Source: Mesobacillus jeotgali | Lineage (GTDB): Bacteria > Bacillota > Bacilli > Bacillales > Cytobacillaceae | Assembly: GCF_031759225.1 (NCBI RefSeq) | Contig: NZ_CP134494.1 | Coordinates: 2,664,501-2,728,500, forward strand | Length of the DNA stretch: 64,000 nucleotides | Direction of reading: 5' to 3' | Program-made: the position numbers and the translations under genes | Notes under the pieces: generated by a model | Told to the model about the DNA's origin: nothing | The model's database searches: none | Seen by the model: only the letters and a program-made list of their open reading frames with translations | Part shown: positions 34,865 through 43,289 of the stretch, one piece after another | Position numbering within the stretch: position 1 is the stretch's first letter | Layout: each line of letters starts with the position of its first letter

Positions 34865-35113
34865 ATGAAGCTTACAAATTGGTCGTACACAAAGAGGTAT
34901 AATATCAAAGGACAATTTGATGTTTTTCCGAACTCGATTGTGATCTTCCGTAAAATCAAAGATTACTATTTTGTCTATACCATTAATTGGTCATTGAGTG
35001 ACCCGGTTGTCTCGAAATCTGATTTACAGGAAATGGAGAGACTGCTGAATGCAGAACTCGGCACCCTTGAAAGCTATTACCAAAGGAAATTCTTCGGGAA
35101 TGATTCCGAATGA
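34865..35113 (+). CDS. Hypothetical small protein
   Basis: The protein has 82 residues with GGAG seven bases before ATG. It is aromatic-rich with likely beta-strands (YNIKGQFDVFPNSIVIFRKIKDYYFVYTINW) then a helix (SDLQEMERLLNAELGTLESYYQRKF). No known family. It lies alone upstream of the TPP riboswitch. Confidence 0.6.
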   Translation: MKLTNWSYTKRYNIKGQFDVFPNSIVIFRKIKDYYFVYTINWSLSDPVVSKSDLQEMERLLNAELGTLESYYQRKFFGNDSE

Positions 35114-35193
35114 TTTAAATTTTTTAAAATTAGCCATTTACATTTAGATTCATTTCCCTTAAGATGATTTTGGAAACAACAACTGCATAGTTA

Positions 35194-35278
35194 TACGCAC
35201 TAGGGGAGCTTTTGGCTGAGAAGAACATTGTTCTGACCCTTATCACCCGATCTGGATAATACCAGCGTGGGGAAGTGC
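35194..35278 (+). promoter_or_regulatory. TPP riboswitch aptamer
   Basis: The THI-box order is complete: ACTAGGGGAGC, GGCTGAGA, GACCCTT, ACCCGATCTGGATAATACCA and GCGTGGGGAA. Thiamine pyrophosphate binding should favour the terminator at 35324, shutting off ykoFEDC. An intermediate TTCGTTAT/ATAACGAA helix lies between the aptamer and the terminator and may be part of the switch. Confidence 0.95.
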
Positions 35279-35323
35279 AGGCGAAGCTCTTCGTTATGCC
35301 TCTTTTAAATAACGAATGAATTC

Positions 35324-35360
35324 AACTGCATCCACCACGCTGGATGCAGTTTTTTGTTTT
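35324..35360 (+). terminator. Terminator of the TPP riboswitch
   Basis: AACTGCATCCA, a six-base loop, TGGATGCAGTT, then six T's. It is 30 bases before the ykoF start. Confidence 0.93.
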
Positions 35361-35390
35361 TCATTCAATTAAAAAAGGAGCTGAAGTAAA

Positions 35391-35990
35391 ATGAAAGAGT
35401 TTTGCGGTACTAGCGAGATTACTGGCGCGAGGTTTTCAATTTACCCTATGTCAGACAGATTCGTGGAAATTATCCTCTCCTCCCTTAAGGAAGTAGACAC
35501 TTCAAAAGTTTGGATGGGGACAGATGATGTCAGCACATGTGTGCGAGGCCGGTCTGAACATGTATTTGATGTAGTTAAAACGATTTTCCTGAATGCTTCA
35601 AAGGATGGAGACCATGTAGTACTCAACGCTACCTTCTCAAATGGATGTCCTGGTGACAGTGCCGGTGATACCTTCATGGCGGAAGATTCTGTCTTAATGA
35701 ACCACGAGCTTACTAAAAAAATCAGCCAGGAGGTCGCAACACAGTTTGCCCTCTATCCATTAGGTATTCCAGGATATATGGATGTCATTATGGAACAGAT
35801 AAAGACTGTAGAACAGCAAGGTGTTTTTAACGGAGGAGTTCATTATGCTTCGAGATTAGATGGTGATGCCAATAAAGTTTTTACCGCCTTGGAAAGCGCT
35901 TTTGAAGGTGCACGCAAAAGTGACTCTTCCCATATCGTCATGACCGTAACCATGTCAGCAAATAGCCCTACTCGTAAGGAGGGCCAATAA
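35391..35990 (+). CDS. ykoF: YkoF, thiamine/HMP-binding protein
   Basis: The protein has 199 residues, a tandem of two homologous halves (GARFSIYPMSDRFVEIILSS and VATQFALYPLGIPGYMDVIM), as in YkoF, which binds thiamine through two ferredoxin-like domains. Present in the same order as the known ykoFEDC operon and controlled by the TPP riboswitch. YkoF probably helps the ECF-like importer take up thiamine or hydroxymethylpyrimidine. SD GGAG. Confidence 0.93.
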   Translation: MKEFCGTSEITGARFSIYPMSDRFVEIILSSLKEVDTSKVWMGTDDVSTCVRGRSEHVFDVVKTIFLNASKDGDHVVLNATFSNGCPGDSAGDTFMAEDSVLMNHELTKKISQEVATQFALYPLGIPGYMDVIMEQIKTVEQQGVFNGGVHYASRLDGDANKVFTALESAFEGARKSDSSHIVMTVTMSANSPTRKEGQ

Positions 35991-36586
35991 TGCTTGCTAA
36001 CTGGAAGCTTCGTGAGGTTGTTGTCTTATCCGTCCTGGCAGTCGTTTTCGGCGTAATTTACCTCCTTTTCCTACAGTTCGGCAATTTGCTAGTGGGGCTA
36101 TTCGGCCTGATCGGTTATGACTTCATATTCGGCATCTGGTTCATTGTATCCATCATAGCTGCCTATATTATCAGGAAGCCTGGGGCCGCGGTTCTCTCAG
36201 AAACGATAGCTGCAACAATTGAAGTCATGCTGGGTAATGCGGTTGGTCCAAGGTTGATCCTGGCTGGCATTATTCAGGGATTAGGAGCAGAAGCAGCCTT
36301 TGCGGCAACCAAGTGGAAAAACTACTCAACATGGGTGCTTGTAGCAGCTGGAATGGGGGCATCAGTCACTAGCTTCATATGGGGCTACTTTTTGGGCGGC
36401 TTTGCCGCACTTTCACCTGGTTATGTGGCTGCAATGTTTTTCACCAGGCTTGTGAGTGGTGCTATTTTGGCCGGCCTACTAGGCAAATACATAAGTGACA
36501 GCCTCGCTAAAACAGGAGCGTTGAATAGCTTCCCCCTTGGAAAGGAAGCGAGAAAGGCTAAGCAGGACAATGAGATCTCAGCCTAG
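35990..36586 (+). CDS. ykoE: YkoE, substrate-binding membrane component of the thiamine-precursor transporter
   Basis: The protein has 198 residues with six predicted helices; it acts as the S-component-like unit of the YkoEDC transporter. AAGGAGG is inside the end of ykoF, and the ykoF stop and this ATG overlap (TAATG). Blocks such as LLVGLFGLIGYDFIFGIWF and ATIEVMLGN match YkoE. A basic tail (KEARKAKQDN) follows. Confidence 0.93.
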   Translation: MLANWKLREVVVLSVLAVVFGVIYLLFLQFGNLLVGLFGLIGYDFIFGIWFIVSIIAAYIIRKPGAAVLSETIAATIEVMLGNAVGPRLILAGIIQGLGAEAAFAATKWKNYSTWVLVAAGMGASVTSFIWGYFLGGFAALSPGYVAAMFFTRLVSGAILAGLLGKYISDSLAKTGALNSFPLGKEARKAKQDNEISA

Positions 36587-38261
36587 TCTTCCCTTAATTG
36601 AAGTCTCAGACCTAACGTTCCGTTTCGATTCAGACAAGGAGAATGTTTTGAAGAATATCAGTTTTGATATTTACGAAAATGAAAATATTCTTGTATTGGG
36701 ACCTAGCGGCTCAGGTAAAAGCACACTCGCATACTGCATGAACAATCTATATCCATCTTCAGTGGATGGAATAATGAATGGCGTAATTACTTATAGAGGA
36801 CGTGCTTTAACCTCTTTTGGGCCCGGAGAGATTAATCGAAAAATCGGATTGGTCATGCAGGATCCTGATGCACAGTTTTGCATGCTGACGGTCGAGGAAG
36901 AGATCGCATTTGTACTAGAAAATATACACTGTCCCAAGATAAAAATGGAAGAAAAAATTGATCATGCCCTTGATTTAGTTGACATGGCAGGATATAAAAA
37001 CAGGCTGATCCATTCCCTATCCGGCGGGCAAAAGCAAAAGCTTGCGATTGCCTGTGCACTGGCAATGGATCCAGAATTATTGATTCTTGACGAACCTACC
37101 GCTAATCTGGACCCTGCTTCCAGTATTGAATTAGTAAAGACATTAAAAAAATTGAAGAATGACCACACCTTCAGCATCCTGGTTATCGAACATAATCTGG
37201 ATTACTGGCTTGAAACGGTGGAACGCTGCATCATATTGAATTCTGATGGGGAGCTATTTTTTGATGGTCATACTGGTGATTGCTTTGCTGAATATGCCCA
37301 GGAATTGAAAAGAGAAGGGATATGGCTTCCCCGCTCTATAGACGCGGGGCTGAATCTCCTGGAAGCTGGCTTGCTAAAGTCCTCTTCCCTGCCACTGACA
37401 ATCAATGAGCTTATTGAAAACAGTAAAGATGTAAGCAGGACAATTGATTATTTATCTGCTAATATCCGCAGGTCAAAGCAAAATTCTCCTGATTCAATTT
37501 TCGAAGCATCTGATGTTGGTTTTACAAAAGGTGGCCAATCGATCCTCCAGGATATTACTTTATCCATAAATGCAGGTGAATTCATTGCAATTGCCGGTTC
37601 AAATGGATCAGGAAAAACGACTCTCTCTAAATGCTTGTCCGGATTAGTTTCTTCACAAGGCGAATTAAAATTTTATGGCCACCCTTTAAGAGATTGGCAC
37701 GAACAGAAGAAATGGAGCAAGCTAGGATACGTATTCCAGAATCCTGAGCATCAATTTATTACTGATTCAGTGATCGAAGAAATTAATTACAGCCTGCATG
37801 CGAAACATGGAACGCTAAAATATAAAAATAGAGATATTTTGGAAAGGCTTCGAATGGACGACCACTTATACAGCCACCCATTTGCGTTGAGCCAGGGCCA
37901 AAAAAGAAGGCTAAGTGTGGCTGTGATGCTGGTGAATGGACAGGAAGTCCTGACCATGGACGAACCTACGTTCGGACAGGATGCAATCACCTCAAAGGAA
38001 ATCATCGATTTTGCTTTGGAGGCTGTACCAGAGATGGGCAGCATGATTATTATTACTCACGATATGGATTTAATTGATCGTGTCGCAGATAGAGTTTTGG
38101 TACTTGATCAAGGAAAAATGATATTTTACGATTCTCCTGACAAGCTTTGGAAACAGCCTGAGATTTTGGCAAGAGCAAATTTAAGGCTGCCTTTCCTCAG
38201 GGAATTGGAGAAGCATCTGGAGGGAAGCTATGCAGTTAAATGCGATGAATCCAAGCATTAA
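36570..38261 (+). CDS. ykoD: YkoD, double ATPase of the thiamine-precursor transporter
   Basis: The protein has 563 residues with two ABC domains in one chain. First: Walker A GPSGSGKST, signature LSGGQKQKLA, Walker B LLILDEPTANLDP. Second: Walker A GSNGSGKTT, LSQGQKRRLS, VLTMDEPTFGQD. The most likely start is ATG 36570 inside the end of ykoE; an upstream TTG also exists. It powers import through YkoE and YkoC. Confidence 0.94.
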   Translation: MRSQPSLPLIEVSDLTFRFDSDKENVLKNISFDIYENENILVLGPSGSGKSTLAYCMNNLYPSSVDGIMNGVITYRGRALTSFGPGEINRKIGLVMQDPDAQFCMLTVEEEIAFVLENIHCPKIKMEEKIDHALDLVDMAGYKNRLIHSLSGGQKQKLAIACALAMDPELLILDEPTANLDPASSIELVKTLKKLKNDHTFSILVIEHNLDYWLETVERCIILNSDGELFFDGHTGDCFAEYAQELKREGIWLPRSIDAGLNLLEAGLLKSSSLPLTINELIENSKDVSRTIDYLSANIRRSKQNSPDSIFEASDVGFTKGGQSILQDITLSINAGEFIAIAGSNGSGKTTLSKCLSGLVSSQGELKFYGHPLRDWHEQKKWSKLGYVFQNPEHQFITDSVIEEINYSLHAKHGTLKYKNRDILERLRMDDHLYSHPFALSQGQKRRLSVAVMLVNGQEVLTMDEPTFGQDAITSKEIIDFALEAVPEMGSMIIITHDMDLIDRVADRVLVLDQGKMIFYDSPDKLWKQPEILARANLRLPFLRELEKHLEGSYAVKCDESKH

Positions 38262-39009
38262 AGCCCTAAGCATTCTTGTCAGCATCTTGCTGTTGTCAAT
38301 ATTTTTCGATCCAGTCACCCCCTTGCTAAGTCTCATTTTAACTATTGCGGTCACTTTTATTTTTGGCAAGGTCAGCTTCAAAAAGTGGATACTATTATTC
38401 TCTCCTTTTCTTTTTATGGGCATTGTCTATATGTGGTCATCTCTATTGTTTCCAAGAGTATCTTCAGAAGAAAGCATAATCTGGGAGTGGTCTTTCATTT
38501 CTATCACTTCAGAAGGGTTTGAAAGAAGCTTATCGCTCGGATTAAGAGTGCTGAGCTTTGCTTCCCTTTCACTGCTTTTTGCCCTTACGACAAATCCGAT
38601 TAATTTCTTGCTTAGCTTGATGCAGCAATGCAGGCTTTCCCCAAAAATTGCTTATTCCATCATGGCGGGCTATCAATTCCTTCCCTTGATAAAAGAAGAA
38701 TTCGAGATTATCAGAAGTGCCCATCGAATACGAGGTGCAGGAAGAAACATCACACTTTCGGATAAGATCAGGCAAATAAAGCAGTACGCGATTCCCCTGC
38801 TTGCGAGCGGGATCAGGAAAGCTGAAAGAACCGCCATTGCAATGGAGTCAAAAGGTTTTACCGGAAGTAGGTCCCGAGAATTTCACAAAGTCATCACCGT
38901 CTCCAAAAAGGACTGGCTGCTGCTATGCCTGATGGTCAGCATTGTTCTTATAAGTGCTTTTACCTCATACATGCTAGGTTACCTTGATCTGTACAAAGGT
39001 GAACTATAA
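38230..39009 (+). CDS. ykoC: YkoC, transmembrane coupling (T) component
   Basis: The protein has 259 residues with five to six helices. It carries the EcfT-type coupling helices with Ala-Arg-Gly-like motifs (RSAHRIRGAGRNITL and MESKGFTGS). SD GGAGGG is inside ykoD; the genes overlap by 32 bases. It links YkoE to the ATPase YkoD. Confidence 0.93.
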   Translation: MQLNAMNPSIKALSILVSILLLSIFFDPVTPLLSLILTIAVTFIFGKVSFKKWILLFSPFLFMGIVYMWSSLLFPRVSSEESIIWEWSFISITSEGFERSLSLGLRVLSFASLSLLFALTTNPINFLLSLMQQCRLSPKIAYSIMAGYQFLPLIKEEFEIIRSAHRIRGAGRNITLSDKIRQIKQYAIPLLASGIRKAERTAIAMESKGFTGSRSREFHKVITVSKKDWLLLCLMVSIVLISAFTSYMLGYLDLYKGEL

Positions 39010-39048
39010 AAAATCAGCACCTGAACATCATCCAGGTGCTGGTTTTTG
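39008..39048. terminator. Bidirectional terminator between ykoC and the cytochrome gene
   Basis: CAGCACCTG and CAGGTGCTG with a nine-base loop, A's on one side and T's on the other. Confidence 0.85.
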
Positions 39049-39053
39049 CTTTT

Positions 39054-39986
39054 TTAATTTTTCACAGAAAGAATGGCTTCCCAGTCGATTGTACCGTTTT
39101 TGACTTGTTCGCGTTTTTCCTTATTCATGATGTCAGCCGGCCTTCCGCCTTTTGGCCAGTCAGCTTCATGTCCCTTGAATTCAGGTCGGTCATGGGAAAG
39201 GATATAGGCAGCAACATCAATCGCTTGCTGATCAGTTAAGGTTCCTCCCTGACCTTTAGGCATGTTTTTCTGCACATATCCCGCCATTTTCGTCAGTCTT
39301 GACATACCTGCACCGTCATTGAATGAATTTTCTCCCCAAACAGCTGGGCCTGTATTTGTTCCCGTACCGGAACCATCAGCAGCATGGCAGCTAGCACATG
39401 ATTGTGCATAAAGCTTTTCACCATCTTCTACACTAGGGACAGGGAATTGTTTTGGCTCTTTTGGCGCTCTCCACGGAAGTTCCGCACCAGCCGGCACACC
39501 TTCTGACATGTATTGCAGGTAAGCGATCATTGCACGCATTTCCTTACTGTCCGTAGGGAACATTTTTCCATTCATGCTACGGATCATACACCCATTGATT
39601 CGATCTTCCAGAGTGTAAACCTCTCCCTCGCGCGGCCTGTATTCAGGATAAACCGCAGAAAGCCCAATCATTGGTGCTTCTTCTTTTACTGTGCCTCCAT
39701 TCGCATGGCAGCTGGCGCATGAGAGATTATTGCCTACATATTCATCGGCAACTGTATTCGTTTCCATCACTAGTTCATGTCCATATTTAATACTTTCTCC
39801 AAGAGGTCCATCAGGGATGTCCTCCATGCTTGGCGGGTTGAATTCAATTTCTTTGCTTGAACTCTCAGTTTGCGGCTGAGGCGCATTGGCTGTCTCGGCT
39901 GCCCCAAGGTCCTGGCTTATTTTCCAGCCAACAAATAATGAGCCGAAGATTAAAAATCCAATTATAATTGCGAGACTGTTTTTCAT
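39054..39986 (-). CDS. Dihaem c-type cytochrome, thiosulfate dehydrogenase (TsdA)-like
   Basis: The protein has 310 residues: an N-terminal membrane anchor (residues 4-22), a Ser/Gln-rich linker, then two cytochrome c domains with CASCH at 90-94 and 197-201. Between them is YPEYRPREGE and RINGCMIRSMNG; in TsdA the Cys of this motif (133 here) ligates the active-site haem. TsdA oxidises thiosulfate to tetrathionate or the reverse on the outer face of the membrane. The direction here is unknown, and a simple electron-transfer cytochrome is possible. SD AAGGAGG. Confidence 0.85.
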   Translation of the reverse strand: MKNSLAIIIGFLIFGSLFVGWKISQDLGAAETANAPQPQTESSSKEIEFNPPSMEDIPDGPLGESIKYGHELVMETNTVADEYVGNNLSCASCHANGGTVKEEAPMIGLSAVYPEYRPREGEVYTLEDRINGCMIRSMNGKMFPTDSKEMRAMIAYLQYMSEGVPAGAELPWRAPKEPKQFPVPSVEDGEKLYAQSCASCHAADGSGTGTNTGPAVWGENSFNDGAGMSRLTKMAGYVQKNMPKGQGGTLTDQQAIDVAAYILSHDRPEFKGHEADWPKGGRPADIMNKEKREQVKNGTIDWEAILSVKN

Positions 39987-40094
39987 TTTTGTTCCTCCTT
40001 ATGTAAATTTGCTTTTCATTTGCTCTATACCCATTCTAGTATAAGTTATAGACCTATTTTTATATTAAATATGTAGAAATAGTGAAAACTATAA

Positions 40095-40128
40095 AAATAG
40101 GAAAAGGAGCTGGAATTAACCAGCTCCT
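40095..40128 (-). terminator. Terminator of the ferritin-like gene
   Basis: AGGAGCTGG, six-base loop, CCAGCTCCT and TTTTCC; the stem begins within the stop codon. Confidence 0.8.
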
Positions 40129-40555
40129 ACTTCTCTTTCCCAATATAATAGAGGAACCACACAGCGTGGTTCTGTTCATCAAAAGCTGCACGCCTGAACA
40201 CTTCTTTTATGACCGGATCAGTAGCTTCATCCGCTACCTCGTGATAAAAATCCGTCGTTTTTTGCTCATCCTTGAAAGATGATTCAAGTCCTTGCCTATA
40301 CGTGTCGCTGCATTCTTCAGTCATCTGCAGCTGTGGCTGCTTTCCTGTCAATGTTGTATAAATTTGTGTAAATTGACGCAAATGCCTTTTCTCATCTTCT
40401 AGTATTTCTTTGATCTGGTCCCTCTGTTCTGAATTAGGTGCCAGCCCGGCAAGTTTTTCGTAGCATTGTGTTGCACTGTATTCACCATTAATCGCTTTAA
40501 TCAGGGCACTTATAAGCTTTTGGTTCTGTCTGTAATGGTCATAATATGGATACAT
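40127..40555 (-). CDS. Ferritin-like (YhjR-type) protein
   Basis: The protein has 142 residues forming a predicted four-helix bundle. Candidate di-iron ligands are spaced as in rubrerythrins: Glu25 in GEYSATQCYE, Glu55/His58 in EDEKRH, Glu97 in KDEQKTTDFY, Glu127/His130 in FDEQNH. The closest Bacillus relative I recall is YhjR. Role in iron or peroxide handling is inferred from the ligand pattern. GGGGAGG precedes the ATG. Confidence 0.75.
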   Translation of the reverse strand: MYPYYDHYRQNQKLISALIKAINGEYSATQCYEKLAGLAPNSEQRDQIKEILEDEKRHLRQFTQIYTTLTGKQPQLQMTEECSDTYRQGLESSFKDEQKTTDFYHEVADEATDPVIKEVFRRAAFDEQNHAVWFLYYIGKEK

Positions 40556-40619
40556 GTCAAACCTCCCCAGACTATTTTTATTAGTCTATGGAGAGAGTGA
40601 AATGATGTGCCTGGCCGGC

Positions 40620-41219
40620 TTATCCTGGATTAACTCCCTCGTATTCAACAAAAACACCCTTAAAATACTTCTTTTCTTTCACCAATTCGATTCCGGATTC
40701 TTCCATATACCGTCCTGTATCCCTGTTTAAATGGCAACCATCACACAACCTTTTCCACGCGGGAGTAAGGAAATCCTGCAGGGCAGCAAGCGATTTTGAT
40801 TCCGTTCTTACGTGCTCGAAAAGGACAATTTTCCCGCCTTTTTTGCACACCCTTCTCATTTCCTTAAACACCTTTTGCGGATCGCTCACCGAACATAGAA
40901 CAAGTGTGGCTACCACAATATCAAACTCCCCATCCTTAAATGGAAGGGATTCTGCTCTCCCTTCATAGAACTCGACAGGCAAGTCAAGTTCTTTGGCCCT
41001 GTCTTTTGCCTGTTCAAGCATATAAGGATTTGGCTCCAATGAAGCAAGCCTTTCCAACTTCCCCTTTGAATAATATGGGAAATTCGCTCCTGTTCCTGCT
41101 CCTATTTCCAGTACATTTCCCTCTAATCCAGAAACTATTTTTTTCCGGACACTCGCAATCCATTTCTTTTCAAGAGGCCCCATGAGTTTATCATAAAAAA
41201 ACGCAAACATTTTTCCCAA
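40620..41219 (-). CDS. Class I SAM-dependent methyltransferase
   Basis: The protein has 199 residues starting with TTG (AGGAG eight bases upstream); the Met three codons later lacks an SD. SAM-binding motif NVLEIGAGTGANFPYY, acidic loop LASLEPNPYMLEQA, and post-motif FDIVVATLVLCSV. It belongs to the UbiE/Methyltransf_11 group. Substrate unknown. A Cys-rich segment (RLCDGCHLNRDTG) near the end occurs in this subgroup. Confidence 0.87.
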   Translation of the reverse strand: MGKMFAFFYDKLMGPLEKKWIASVRKKIVSGLEGNVLEIGAGTGANFPYYSKGKLERLASLEPNPYMLEQAKDRAKELDLPVEFYEGRAESLPFKDGEFDIVVATLVLCSVSDPQKVFKEMRRVCKKGGKIVLFEHVRTESKSLAALQDFLTPAWKRLCDGCHLNRDTGRYMEESGIELVKEKKYFKGVFVEYEGVNPG

Positions 41220-41262
41220 TATTAGTGCTCCTAACCGTTACCTTTTTGTCCATTATAATAAA

Positions 41263-41302
41263 CAAGGTCCTGAAAAAGCTATTGCTTTATCCAGGACCTT
41301 TG
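41263..41302 (-). terminator. Terminator of the alcohol dehydrogenase gene
   Basis: CAAGGTCCTG and CAGGACCTTTG with a 19-base loop; the reverse strand continues TTGTTTATT. Confidence 0.6.
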
Positions 41303-41361
41303 TATATAACTTCCAGACTTTACTTTTGCCCATTTCATAATCCAGATATAAACCTAAACTC

Positions 41362-42495
41362 TTAAGGCTTTAAAACAACCTTGATACAGTCGTCTTTCCG
41401 ATCATTGAACATCTCATATCCTTTTGCTGCATCCTCTAACGGAATTTTATGAGTGATAATGTCAGTTGGGTCGAATTCTCCGTTTGTGACCATATCGAAC
41501 AGTTTCGGCATATAGTGAATTACCGGAGCCTGGCCCATTTTCATCGTAATATTGCGTTCGAAGAATCGGCCAAGGGGGAACATATTGTATCTTAAGCCAT
41601 AAACACCTGTAATTTGCACAGTACCGAATTTCCTTACTGCTGTATGGGCGATTTCCAGAGCGGAAAGAGTTCCTCCCTGAAGCTTCAGTTTTTGTTCTAC
41701 CTTTTCCACGACAGACTTCTTTCCGTCCATTCCCACACAATCAATTACCACGTCCGCTCCGCCATCAGTCAAGTTTTGCAGGAATTTCCCAGGATCATCT
41801 TCCTGTGTAAAATCAAATATCTCTACATTATTGGTCTTTCTAGCATGCATCAGTCTGTAGTCTAGGTGATCGACAGCGATGACACGCTTTGCCCCTTTCA
41901 TCCAGGCAAATTTTTGAGTCATCAATCCTACCGGACCGCTGCCTAGTACAATAACCGTATCCCCTTTTTTTACACCCGCGTGTTCCACACTCCACCATGC
42001 AGTTGGGATGACATCGGAGAGGAACAGAAGCGATTCATCCTCCAGCTCACATGATTCAGGAACGACGAATGATGTAAAATCAGCGTAAGGCACTTTTAGA
42101 TATTCTGCCTGCCCACCCGGATGGTTGCCATACTGCTCTGTGTAACCAAAATAGGCACCGGTATCCTTATAATCATTGGTGTTATCACACTGACTTTCCA
42201 TCTGGTTCTGGCAGTAAAAACACTCACCACATGAAACGTTGAAAGGAATGACCACTCGATCTCCCTTTTTCAATTTTTTCACTCCAGGGCCCACTTCTTC
42301 GACGATACCCATTGGCTCATGCCCAATGATGTAGCCTGGTCTAAGTGGCATATTGCCTTGATACAGATGGAGGTCCGATCCGCATATAGCCGTTGAAGTA
42401 ATCTTCACTATCATATCTTGTTCATGTTCAATCTTTGGTGCTTCTACATTTTTAACTTGTACATCCTTAGAACCCTGATAAGTAACTGCTTTCAT
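41362..42495 (-). CDS. Zinc-dependent alcohol dehydrogenase (formaldehyde-dehydrogenase-like)
   Basis: The protein has 377 residues of the MDR family. Catalytic zinc ligands are in AICGSDLHLYQGNM and GHEPMG; the structural zinc cysteines are in SCGECFYCQNQMESQC. The Rossmann motif VIVLGSGPVGLMTQ binds NAD(P). The YFGYTEQYGNHPGGQAEYL block is typical of the glutathione-independent formaldehyde dehydrogenase-like subgroup. Substrate cannot be fixed from sequence. GGGTGG precedes the ATG at 42495 by seven bases. Confidence 0.9.
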   Translation of the reverse strand: MKAVTYQGSKDVQVKNVEAPKIEHEQDMIVKITSTAICGSDLHLYQGNMPLRPGYIIGHEPMGIVEEVGPGVKKLKKGDRVVIPFNVSCGECFYCQNQMESQCDNTNDYKDTGAYFGYTEQYGNHPGGQAEYLKVPYADFTSFVVPESCELEDESLLFLSDVIPTAWWSVEHAGVKKGDTVIVLGSGPVGLMTQKFAWMKGAKRVIAVDHLDYRLMHARKTNNVEIFDFTQEDDPGKFLQNLTDGGADVVIDCVGMDGKKSVVEKVEQKLKLQGGTLSALEIAHTAVRKFGTVQITGVYGLRYNMFPLGRFFERNITMKMGQAPVIHYMPKLFDMVTNGEFDPTDIITHKIPLEDAAKGYEMFNDRKDDCIKVVLKP

Positions 42496-42642
42496 CAATT
42501 CGCCACCCCATTCCTATTAAGTACATTTTATGTTTCCCTGCAAGGAACAAGAGAAAACACTTATGGAAGGTTTTCCAATAATTAGCTGTGTACATAAATT
42601 ACTCTTTACTTATGCAACTTATAAATATGGAGGTGTTCAAAA

Positions 42643-42843
42643 ATGGAGCCTAAACAGCCCGGAAATAAAAGACTGCCTGATTTCAAGGAAATGACCGACC
42701 GAGTGATCGGAGAACCTGCTAAAGGACCGCAGCTGGTCATCAAAACAAATTTGGATCCAAGTGATGCAACTGAGGAGAATCCATATTACCAAAATGATCA
42801 AATAACTGATTCCGATCAATTCAAAGAGTATTTCAAGGAGTAG
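42643..42843 (+). CDS. Small protein encoded before csgA
   Basis: The protein has 66 residues; GGAGG is well placed. It is acidic and polar (RLPDFKEMTDRVIGEPAKGPQLVIKTNLDP) with no membrane segment. It lies three bases before csgA and is surely cotranscribed with it, which suggests forespore expression. No known family. Confidence 0.7.
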   Translation: MEPKQPGNKRLPDFKEMTDRVIGEPAKGPQLVIKTNLDPSDATEENPYYQNDQITDSDQFKEYFKE

Positions 42844-42846
42844 ACA

Positions 42847-43098
42847 ATGGAAAAAACACAGGCTTATCTACGCGAAATCATATCCAACTATACAGAGACC
42901 TATCCACTTAGCAAGAAGATTTATAGTCGCTTGGAACATGGTAATTACCCTTCTGAAGGTGACTTTGTTAAAGACCTAACCGCCGAGGAAATTGAATTTT
43001 TGAATAAAATTCTTCCTGAAGCCATTGAATATGCCAAAAACGAAATGGACGATAAACGCTCACAGCAATTGAATGAAGTTTATGAATTGCTCTATTAA
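42847..43098 (+). CDS. csgA: CsgA, sigma-G-dependent sporulation SASP-like protein
   Basis: The protein has 83 residues. It follows B. subtilis CsgA closely: TQAYLREIISNY, EGDFVKDLTAEEIEFLNKIL, AIEYAKNEMDDKRSQQLNEVYELLY. It is a forespore protein of unknown exact role. AAGGAG overlaps the end of the upstream gene. A long hairpin (43123-43173) follows. Confidence 0.92.
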   Translation: MEKTQAYLREIISNYTETYPLSKKIYSRLEHGNYPSEGDFVKDLTAEEIEFLNKILPEAIEYAKNEMDDKRSQQLNEVYELLY

Positions 43099-43122
43099 AT
43101 ACGACTTTACTTTTGCAGTTTC

Positions 43123-43173
43123 TTCGAAATGCGGATGACTCTATTTTTTTCGATAGTCAGGACGCATTTCGAA
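43123..43173. repeat. Long inverted repeat downstream of csgA
   Basis: TTCGAAATGCG (43123-43133) and CGCATTTCGAA (43163-43173) pair perfectly, with inner GACT/AGTC and a T-rich loop. It may stop transcription from csgA, but no T tract follows the stem. Confidence 0.5.
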
Positions 43174-43203
43174 TTCACCCATTGTAATTCAATAAAAGTC
43201 CAT

Positions 43204-43233
43204 AAAAAAACAGCAGAGGATCTGCTGTTTTTT
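43204..43233. terminator. Bidirectional terminator between csgA and yihY
   Basis: AAAAAACAGCAGA, three-base loop, TCTGCTGTTTTTT. Confidence 0.88.
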
Positions 43234-43289
43234 CTATGGCTCTTTTGAATAAAGGATTGATTTTCCCAAAGAAACTTTCTTGAAATATC

